A DNA stretch of 64,000 nt, taken from the NCBI RefSeq assembly GCF_017876115.1, contig NZ_JAGINO010000002.1:461718-525717 (forward strand), written 5' to 3'. Made by a program: the position numbers and the translations under genes. The notes under the pieces are model-generated. The model searched no databases and was not told the DNA's origin. It saw nothing but the letters and a program-made list of their open reading frames with translations. The DNA is from Azospirillum picis (GTDB lineage: Bacteria > Pseudomonadota > Alphaproteobacteria > Azospirillales > Azospirillaceae). Shown in pieces: positions 57,918 through 64,000 of the stretch. How positions within the stretch are numbered: the first letter of the stretch is position 1; every line of letters begins with the position of its first letter.

Positions 57918-58871
57918 TTGACCGACCCGCTCCACGCTCCCGTCGAACTCTCTCCGCCGGACATCGCGCCCTACCGCCGTGGCAACACCGGCATCGACCA
58001 CGTCACCAGCCTGACGGCGGCCGAACCGGGTCCGCACGTCGTGTTGAACGCGCTGGTGCACGGGAACGAGATCAGCGGCGCCATCGCGCTGGATTCGCTG
58101 CTGCGGCTGGGGGTGCGGCCCCGCCGCGGCCGGCTCAGCTTCGTGTTCGCCAACACCGCGGCCTACGCCACCTTCGACCGCCAGAACCCCTACGCCTCGC
58201 GCTACCTGGACGAGGATTTCAACCGGCTGTGGTCGCCGCAGATCCTGGACGGGCGCCGCGACAGCGTGGAGCTGCGGCGCGCCCGCGCCCTGCGGCCGTT
58301 CTATGATTCGGCCGACCTGCTGCTCGACCTCCATTCGATGACCGCCGACACGGCGCCGCTGACGCTGTGCGGCAGGACCACGCGGGGGCGCGATCTGGCG
58401 CTCGGGCTCGGCTACCCGGCCTGGGTGGTGGCCGACGAGGGGCATGCCGGCGGGCGCCGCCTGATCGATTACGGCGGCTTCGCCGAACGCGAGGGCGCGC
58501 GCACCGCCATCCTGGTGGAATGCGGGCAGCACTGGCGGGCGGAGACCGGGGTGGTGGCGCTGGAAAGCTGCCTGCGGCTGCTGCTGGGCCTGGAAATGAT
58601 CGACCCGCCGGCGGGGGCTCCGCGCCTGCGCCGGCGCGGCGACCCGCAGCGGCTGGTCGAGGTCACCGACGCCGTCACGGCGGCCAGCGAGCGCTTCCGC
58701 TTCACCGCGCCGTTCGTCGGCATGGAGGTGATCGGCCGGGCCGGCACGGTCATCGGCTGGGACGACGCCCGTGCGGTGACGACCCCCTACGACGACTGCG
58801 TGCTGATCATGCCCGCCCGCCGCGTGAAGTCCGGCCAGACCGCGGTGCGCCTCGGCCGAATCGTCGGGTAG
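57918..58871 (+). CDS. Succinylglutamate desuccinylase/aspartoacylase family protein
   Basis: 317 residues from TTG 57918; an in-frame stop (57885) bars any further upstream start. It is a zinc carboxypeptidase-like amidohydrolase. Zinc ligands are in LNALVHGNEISGAIAL (His, Glu) and DLLLDLHSMTADTAP (His); RYLDEDFNRLW and ILVECGQHWRAETG are also conserved. The C-terminal beta domain has RFRFTAPFVGMEVIGRAGT. It may hydrolyse N-acyl amino acids. An ATG with a good Shine-Dalgarno at 57902 is in another frame. Confidence 0.83.
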   Translation: MTDPLHAPVELSPPDIAPYRRGNTGIDHVTSLTAAEPGPHVVLNALVHGNEISGAIALDSLLRLGVRPRRGRLSFVFANTAAYATFDRQNPYASRYLDEDFNRLWSPQILDGRRDSVELRRARALRPFYDSADLLLDLHSMTADTAPLTLCGRTTRGRDLALGLGYPAWVVADEGHAGGRRLIDYGGFAEREGARTAILVECGQHWRAETGVVALESCLRLLLGLEMIDPPAGAPRLRRRGDPQRLVEVTDAVTAASERFRFTAPFVGMEVIGRAGTVIGWDDARAVTTPYDDCVLIMPARRVKSGQTAVRLGRIVG

Positions 58872-58891
58872 CCAGGCACGCCGGTCCCCGC

Positions 58892-59416
58892 TCATTTCGC
58901 CGCCGGCTTGCCCTTGGTCCAGGTGGCGTTGGCGGCGAACAGCGGCACGGTCGAGATCGCCATCTTGGCCGAGGCGTCCTTCACCTGCCGGCTGTACACC
59001 ACATAGACCAGCGTGTCGTTCGGCCGGTCGTAGATGCGCCGGATGGCGATCGACTTGAAGATCAGGCTTTTCCGTTCGGAGAAGACCTCCTCCCCCTTCT
59101 GCGACACGTCGATGTCGCCGACGGTCACCGGGCCGGTCTGCCGGCAGGCGATGGAGGCGTTGGACGGGTCCTCGAACCAGTTGCCCTTGCTCAGCCGGTC
59201 GAGCAGGCTGCGGTCGAAATCGACCAGATGGCAGGTGACGCCCTGCACCTTGGGGTCGCCGATCGCCTGGATCTCAAGGCCGTTGCCGGTCCAGTCGTTG
59301 GAAAAGCGCCCGACCACCTCGTCCGCCGCCGCCGGGCGGATCGCGGAGGCTGCCGTCAGCACCCCCAGAACCAAAAGGCCTGCCCAAACGTTCATCAGGG
59401 AAATCGGGCTGCGCAT
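58892..59416 (-). CDS. creA: CreA family exported protein
   Basis: 174 residues. The N-terminus is a signal peptide with likely cleavage after AAADE. The CreA core includes RFSNDWTGNGLEIQAIGDPK, VTCHLVDFDRSLLDRLSKGN and IRRIYDRPNDTLVYVVYSRQ. CreA proteins are periplasmic and their function is unknown; in enterobacteria they are near creBCD, which is absent here. It converges with the AstE-type gene, with 20 bases between stops. An ATG at 59395 is an alternative start. Confidence 0.9.
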   Translation of the reverse strand: MRSPISLMNVWAGLLVLGVLTAASAIRPAAADEVVGRFSNDWTGNGLEIQAIGDPKVQGVTCHLVDFDRSLLDRLSKGNWFEDPSNASIACRQTGPVTVGDIDVSQKGEEVFSERKSLIFKSIAIRRIYDRPNDTLVYVVYSRQVKDASAKMAISTVPLFAANATWTKGKPAAK

Positions 59417-59541
59417 CGCGACTGGGTCTCCGGCTATGGACGGGCGGGACCGCAGGAGGCGCGGTCCGGCAAAGCACTCCCCTAGATCGGAGGAGCGGGC
59501 GCCACCGTCAAGCGCCGCCCTCCGGAGGTCCGGCCACCGCG

Positions 59542-60684
59542 ATGACAGACCGCCAGTTCGCCTCGCTCCCCACCGCTCCCGAAGCCCCGCTTCCGGGAAC
59601 GCCGGAGCCGGTCACCGAGCCCCTTCCGCCGCCCGGCCATCGCCGCGACCCGCTGACCGTCGCCGCCGTCGGCCTGTTCGTGATCGCCGTGCTGTTCGCC
59701 CTGTATTTCGGTCGCGACGTGCTGCTGCCGATCATGCTGGCGCTGATCCTCAGCTTCCTGATGCGGCCGCTGGTGCGGGCGCTGTACCGCGTCGGCATCC
59801 CGGAGGGCCTCGGCGCGGCCATCATGGTGGTGACGCTGTTCGGCGGGGTGCTGCTGGCGATCTACACGCTGTCCGCGCCGGCCGCCGAATGGGTCAACCG
59901 CATGCCGCGGGTCCTGCACGAGCTGGAATTCAAGCTCGGCGACGTCCGCGCCGGCATCGAGCGCGCCCGCGAGGCCTCGCGCCAGATCGAGCAGATCACC
60001 AAGGAGACCGGCGAGGGCGGCCCGGTGCGCGAGGTGGTGGTGCGCGGCCCCACGCTGATGGAACAGGCGGTCAGCCAGGTCGAATCGGTGCTCGCCAACG
60101 TGGTGATCCTGCAGGTGCTGCTCTACTTCTTCCTGGCCCGCGGCCGCCACTCGCTGGAGGCGCTGATCGGCACCATGCGCAATGTCGACGACCGCGTGCA
60201 CTACGCGATGGTCGCGGCGACGCTGCAGCAGAACATCGCCGTCTACCTGCTGACCATCACCGTCATCAACGTGGCGCTGGGGGTGGCCGCCGGGCTGATG
60301 ATGTGGATGTGGGGCCTGCCCAATCCGGCGCTGTGGGGGGTGCTGGTGGCGCTGGCCAACTACATCCCCTTCATCGGCCCGGCGGTGATGACCGGCGTGT
60401 TCTTCCTGGTGTCGGTGCTGACCTTCCAGGGGCTCGGCGCCATCCTCCTGCCGCCGCTGTCCTTCGTCGCCCTGACCACGCTGGAGGGCAACTTCCTGAC
60501 CCCGATGATCGTCGGGCGGCGGCTGTCGCTGAACCCGATCGCGGTGTTCGTGTCGATCCTGTTCTGGGGCTGGCTGTGGGGTATTCCCGGCGCCCTGCTG
60601 GCGGTGCCGATCCTCGCCATCCTGAAGATCCTGTTCGACGCGCACGAGCCGCTGAAGCCGGTCGGCGCGGTGCTGGGGGGGTGA
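59542..60684 (+). CDS. AI-2E family permease (UPF0118)
   Basis: 380 residues with about seven to eight membrane segments. The family pattern includes LFALYFGRDVLLPIMLALIL and the C-terminal PFIGPAVMTGVFFLVSVLTF and VGRRLSLNPIAVFVSILFWG. A large non-membrane stretch lies between about residues 115 and 180. Some members export quorum-sensing AI-2 or act as Na+/H+ or auxin transporters, so the substrate is open. It diverges from creA. A hydrophilic N-terminal Pro-rich segment precedes the first helix. Confidence 0.88.
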   Translation: MTDRQFASLPTAPEAPLPGTPEPVTEPLPPPGHRRDPLTVAAVGLFVIAVLFALYFGRDVLLPIMLALILSFLMRPLVRALYRVGIPEGLGAAIMVVTLFGGVLLAIYTLSAPAAEWVNRMPRVLHELEFKLGDVRAGIERAREASRQIEQITKETGEGGPVREVVVRGPTLMEQAVSQVESVLANVVILQVLLYFFLARGRHSLEALIGTMRNVDDRVHYAMVAATLQQNIAVYLLTITVINVALGVAAGLMMWMWGLPNPALWGVLVALANYIPFIGPAVMTGVFFLVSVLTFQGLGAILLPPLSFVALTTLEGNFLTPMIVGRRLSLNPIAVFVSILFWGWLWGIPGALLAVPILAILKILFDAHEPLKPVGAVLGG

Positions 60685-60733
60685 GGGGCGGACGGGCCGC
60701 CGCTCACGCCGCCACCGTTCACGCCGCCACCGT

Positions 60734-61747
60734 TCACGCCACGGCCGCGAGCGGCAGGTTCACCAGCAGGTTCTGCGGCTTCAGCTTCAGCCGCCGCCCC
60801 TGCGTCATCGCCAGCCCGAGATAGACCGGACGCCCGGCGAGGTCCGGGCGCATGGCGGCGGGATCGGCGAAGTCGAGGCGGAACAGCGCCAGGACCTGGG
60901 CGAGGCGCTCCTCCCCGACCTCGGCGCCGTTGTAGAGGTCGTTGAGGATCGCGGTCGCCGCGCCGTCCAGCCCGACATGCCAGACCCAGCGGTCGTCGCG
61001 GATGCTCTGCACCGGCTGGATCGAGACGGCCACCCCCAGGAAATGCGCCACCCACGCCTCCAGCACGCGGGCCAGCGCGTCGAGGCCGGCTGCGGCGAAG
61101 GTGATGTCCAGCACCGTGTCGTGCCGGGAGTCGCGCGCCCAGTAGAGCGGATGGTTGGTCTCGTCCAGGATGTCCAGCTCGACCGAGCGGGGAGCGGTCC
61201 CCGCCTCCACCACCAGACGGCCGAGCGAGCCGAAGCCGCCGGACGCCGCCATCATCTCCACCGTCTCGGTGTCGGCCAGCCGCACCCGGCCCTCCTCGAC
61301 CGAGACGGTCTGCTCGCGGAAGAACAGCTCGCCCGCTCGTGCCCGCAACCCCGAGGGCGTGCCGTCGAGGATGCCGCGCAGGATGGCATGGACGAGTTGG
61401 TCGACGAACAGGCCGGGCACCCCGCGGGCACCCTCGCGGAACAGGCGGATGTAGCAGCCCTCCAGCGTGCCGGCGGCGAGCAGGCGGTCGCGGAAGGCAA
61501 GCCAGACCCGCCAGTTGTCGCGGGCGTCGGCATCGGCCATGCCGTCGAGCAAGGGGTCCGGGACCGGCCGCGCCGGATCGTCGAGCAGGGCGGCATGGAG
61601 CGTGCGCTCGGCGTCGCAGGCCTCGTCCGGCGGGCGCATTTCCGGCCGCAGCAGGTAGGCGCGCAGGAAATCCGGCGTCACCGCCAGGTGGTTGTCGGCG
61701 TCGCGGGCCAACAGGCTGAAGCCCGACGCCGTCCAGAAATCGGTCAT
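60734..61747 (-). CDS. DUF6352 family protein
   Basis: 337 residues. The N-terminus MTDFWTASGFSLLARDADNH is like the pattern remembered for DUF6352, and DFLRAYLLRPEMRPPDEACD is also family-like. Function is unknown. It has no signal peptide and no membrane segment. The C-terminal region holds FFREQTVSVEEGRVRLADTE and a long Ala/Leu-rich part. It ends 50 bases from the AI-2E gene in convergent orientation and follows the alpha/beta hydrolase gene by 30 bases, so those two are likely co-transcribed. Confidence 0.78.
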   Translation of the reverse strand: MTDFWTASGFSLLARDADNHLAVTPDFLRAYLLRPEMRPPDEACDAERTLHAALLDDPARPVPDPLLDGMADADARDNWRVWLAFRDRLLAAGTLEGCYIRLFREGARGVPGLFVDQLVHAILRGILDGTPSGLRARAGELFFREQTVSVEEGRVRLADTETVEMMAASGGFGSLGRLVVEAGTAPRSVELDILDETNHPLYWARDSRHDTVLDITFAAAGLDALARVLEAWVAHFLGVAVSIQPVQSIRDDRWVWHVGLDGAATAILNDLYNGAEVGEERLAQVLALFRLDFADPAAMRPDLAGRPVYLGLAMTQGRRLKLKPQNLLVNLPLAAVA

Positions 61748-61777
61748 GCTGGTGAGAATCCCCGGTCCCGAAGGCGC

Positions 61778-62812
61778 CTATCCGACGACAGAGCCGGAGG
61801 CCGGCGCAAGCGTCTTGTCGAGGAAGGCGTCGATGTCGGCCCAGACGCGGTCGCGGATGGCGTCGCATTCCATAAGGAGCTCGTGCTTGGCCTCGGGATA
61901 GTCGATGACCCGGGCGTTGCCCAGCCGGGCCGCCACCGCATGGTGCGCATCGCCCCGCACCACCTGGTCGGCGGGCGCCGACAGCATCAGCACCGGCGTG
62001 CGCACCCGTTCGAGTCCCAGCGGGCCGCGCAGCGCGTCCTCGGCATCCAGCGCCGCCGACACCCAGGCGAAGCTGACGCCGCCGACTCGCAGGTCCGGCC
62101 GTTCGGCGAAGGGGCCGTGGAAGGCGGCGTAGCGCCGCGGGTCGGAGGTGATCGGGTTGTCGGGGCGGAAGCGCCCCTCCGCCGGGTCGTAGTCGCCCTG
62201 CCCCGGCGCATAGCGCTCGCCCCAGCCGAGCGCCAAGCCGAGCGAGGCGAGCCAGCGCGCCAGCCGACGCGGCAGCCGGCCGAAATTGACGGCGTACATC
62301 GGTGCCGACAGCAGCACCGCGGCATAGCGGCCGGGATCGTCGTCGGCATGGCGGGCCAGGGCCAGCACCGCCACCAGCGCGCCCATGGAGTGGGCCAGCA
62401 GGATCAGCGGCCCGCCGGTCTCCGCGACGACCGGCGCCACAAGCTGGTCATGCAGGGCGTCGAGGTCGTCGACCAGCGTCGTGAAGTCGCTCAGGTGGTG
62501 GATCTGCGGGTTGGGCAGCGGCCGTCCGGACAGGCCCTGGTTGCGCCAGTCGGCGGCGACCACCCGGAAGCCGCGGACGGCCAGGGCGTCGGCGGTTTCG
62601 GCATATTTCTCGATGAACTCGGCCCGGCCGGTCAGGATCAGCACGGTGCCGCGCATGCGCTCCGGCACCGGCCAGACGGCGGCGCGCAGCCGCACCCCGT
62701 CGGCGGCGGTGACGAACCGGGTCTCGGCCGGTCCGGCCGCGGCTTGGAGGCCGCGGTCCGCCTCACCGTGCCGGCCCGCCGCCGCGATGGTCACGGCGAA
62801 ATCATCCGTCAT
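61778..62812 (-). CDS. Alpha/beta hydrolase, lysophospholipase-like
   Basis: 344 residues. The nucleophile elbow reads LLAHSMGAL, the oxyanion side LILTGRAEFIEKYAETADAL, and a late His is in DYPEAKHELLMECD. It resembles the PldB/monoacylglycerol lipase group. The catalytic Asp is likely in LSAPADQVV. There is no signal peptide, so it is predicted cytoplasmic or peripheral. It is transcribed with the DUF6352 gene. The substrate may be lysophospholipids or monoacylglycerols. Confidence 0.87.
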   Translation of the reverse strand: MTDDFAVTIAAAGRHGEADRGLQAAAGPAETRFVTAADGVRLRAAVWPVPERMRGTVLILTGRAEFIEKYAETADALAVRGFRVVAADWRNQGLSGRPLPNPQIHHLSDFTTLVDDLDALHDQLVAPVVAETGGPLILLAHSMGALVAVLALARHADDDPGRYAAVLLSAPMYAVNFGRLPRRLARWLASLGLALGWGERYAPGQGDYDPAEGRFRPDNPITSDPRRYAAFHGPFAERPDLRVGGVSFAWVSAALDAEDALRGPLGLERVRTPVLMLSAPADQVVRGDAHHAVAARLGNARVIDYPEAKHELLMECDAIRDRVWADIDAFLDKTLAPASGSVVG

Positions 62813-62980
62813 CCTGCTCCCCTTTTCGTTGCGCTCGCGGGTCCGACCGATCAGTACTTCGTTCTGCAGCCAGAAAAAACCAAGACATCCAAAACCGGAA
62901 ATAGTGGCTTGATCTTGCCTCCGCCCGGGGTGGGAACTCTTTTCCTTGCCTGCCGTTGGTGCGCAGTTGGAGGTGAACCT

Positions 62981-63538
62981 ATGAAGACATCACGCATCAT
63001 CGCCCTGGCGCTCGCCGCCATGACCCTGAGCGGCGGCGCGCTGGCAAACGGCAAGCCCAAGGTCCCGCCCGTCCATGTCGAGAAAGAGGATGGCGAGGGG
63101 ATCCTGGTCCACAAGGGGGAAGCGTCCTTCTACAGCCACAAGTTCCACGGCCGGACCACGGCCAATGGCGAGACGATGAACCAGAACAAGCCGACCGCTG
63201 CGTCACGCGCGCTGCCGCTCGGCACCAAGGCGACGGTCACCAACGAGGAGAACGGCCGCAGCGTCGACGTCATCGTCAACGACCGCGGCCCCTATGTCGA
63301 CGGCCGCGTGATCGACCTGTCGCGTTCGGCCGCCAAGAAGCTCGACATGATCGACGACGGCACCGCGCCGGTGAAGGTGGAGGTCAAGCCGTCCGAGCAG
63401 CCCAGCGAGACCGCCCGCGAGAAGGTGGAGGCGAAGGTCGACCAGCTCACCCCCGATCCCCAGGTCGCCGAGCGCGATCGGGCCCGGAGTGGCAGCAGCG
63501 GCAGCGACAAAACGTCGCATTCCGGTTCCGGCAAGTAA
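62981..63538 (+). CDS. rlpA: RlpA-like septal ring protein with double-psi beta-barrel
   Basis: 185 residues from ATG 62981, with a strong GGAGGTGAAC. A signal peptide (about 1-22, ending ALA) leads to a double-psi beta-barrel domain: ASFYSHKFHGRTTANGET, GTKATVTNEENGRSVDVIVN and DRGPYVDGRVIDLSRSAAKK. RlpA is a lytic transglycosylase of denuded septal glycan. Here there is no lipobox Cys and no SPOR domain; the C-terminus is a short Ser/Gly/Lys-rich tail. So it may be secreted or use another anchor. The much longer in-frame reading upstream is antisense to three genes. Confidence 0.9.
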   Translation: MKTSRIIALALAAMTLSGGALANGKPKVPPVHVEKEDGEGILVHKGEASFYSHKFHGRTTANGETMNQNKPTAASRALPLGTKATVTNEENGRSVDVIVNDRGPYVDGRVIDLSRSAAKKLDMIDDGTAPVKVEVKPSEQPSETAREKVEAKVDQLTPDPQVAERDRARSGSSGSDKTSHSGSGK

Positions 63539-64000
63539 TGTGGCGGCGCAGCGCAAACAACCTTCGAGTCGCTGCGCCGGCCCCGCCGCCTCTGCCGCAT
63601 TGGCGAACCAATTGTCATGCGCCCGTCAGCCGCTTGTAAAATGACGAATATTCGTCGACGCCTCACGGCGGGCGTACTTCGATCGGCTTATCCGCCGCCC
63701 TGGTCTTGGAGCGGCGGACAGGCCCGATCAAGTGGCTGATGCGATTTCCGTTTTCCAAGCCCGGCCTGTCGCCTGGACGTGCCGGACCGGCCATCGGTCA
63801 AACCAATGCAGCCCGGTGTCATCCGGCAGCCGTTCCTCGGCCAGCGATCCCGGCCGGACCGTTAGAGAATTTTTTGCATTTCTGGAGGAGACGTGGGGGG
63901 GGGGGAATGGCAGGCGGGGGCAAAAAAACCACCCCCCCCCAACAAAGAGCGCCACCCCCCCGCCCACCCCGCCCCCCCCCCCGCAGCAAAACGAAAACAC
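63539..64000. other. Gene-free end with low-quality homopolymer tract
   Basis: 462 bases. A 14-base palindrome GACGAATATTCGTC at 63643-63656 is the only clear structure and could be an operator. A GGAGGAGACGTG near 63882-63893 resembles a ribosome-binding site plus GTG, possibly the start of a lost gene. From about 63895 runs of G, C and A dominate, as in the poor ends of an assembly. The open frame there (minus strand) is an artefact of the G-runs. Confidence 0.7.

Noticed and set aside
60977..62980. In-frame upstream extension of rlpA (853-codon frame)
   Set aside because: It is antisense to DUF6352 and hydrolase genes. The strong Shine-Dalgarno and signal peptide place the true start at 62981.
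63728..64000. 90-codon Gly-rich open frame on the minus strand
   Set aside because: It arises from G and C homopolymers at the contig end and has no domain.

Overview
The window is GC-rich (roughly 70%) alphaproteobacterial DNA. The nitrogen-fixation block (iscA-nifU-nifS-nifV-cysE-nifW, then fixABCX) together with BolA-Grx4, the ATPase zeta inhibitor, CreA and a Ugp transporter points to Azospirillum or a close Rhodospirillales relative. The genus is an inference from gene content and order. The last ~110 bases are homopolymer-rich and look like a poor-quality contig end.

Layout. 1-5.9 kb: a 5'-truncated histidine kinase, a large hybrid kinase and a DUF1329 exported protein, translationally coupled by ATGA overlaps. 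6-12.9 kb: stress-type protein, a small membrane peptide, ankyrin protein, CbiB-like cobalamin protein, EamA transporter, DHH phosphoesterase, HtpX and an SdhAF4-type protein. 12.9-17.3 kb: ugpBAEC ABC transporter operon, followed by a histidine kinase. 18.9-25.4 kb: DUF45 metalloprotease, a two-Cache/PAS/GGDEF/EAL protein with a probable TTG start, purB, BolA and a monothiol glutaredoxin. 25.4-28 kb: a nitrile-hydratase-leader (NHLP) RiPP precursor divergent from a GNAT acyltransferase and a RarD-type transporter. This is the best candidate for an undescribed system here, because GNAT enzymes acting on NHLP precursors are the hallmark of fatty-acylated RiPPs (selidamides). 28-30 kb: TetR regulator and Old Yellow Enzyme with two palindromic operators between them.

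30-41.2 kb is the nif/fix block. Two perfect sigma-54 promoters (TGGCAC-N5-TTGC) lie at 30832 (iscA-nifUSV-cysE-nifW) and 41123 (fixABCX, minus strand). Each has the same 16-base NifA site (TGT-N10-ACA) upstream. The nif-side NifA site also faces a weaker sigma-54-like promoter serving a divergent unknown gene. IscA/NifU/NifS build Fe-S clusters, NifV makes homocitrate for FeMo-co, CysE supplies O-acetylserine for the cysteine NifS uses, NifW protects the MoFe protein, and FixABCX delivers low-potential electrons.

41.3-64 kb: a second receiver-first hybrid kinase (paralogue of the one at 1.2 kb), an orphan BglII-like endonuclease, LysE exporter, an lpxL-type acyltransferase/lpxK/waaA lipid A-Kdo module, DUF1275 protein, a plcP-agt lipid-remodelling pair with a divergent diacylglycerol-kinase-type gene, AlkA, purC-purS, NRDE protein, ATPase zeta inhibitor, N-formylglutamate amidohydrolase, AstE-type enzyme, CreA, AI-2E-family permease, DUF6352 protein, alpha/beta hydrolase and an RlpA-like protein. 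No rRNA, tRNA, insertion sequence, prophage or CRISPR array was seen.
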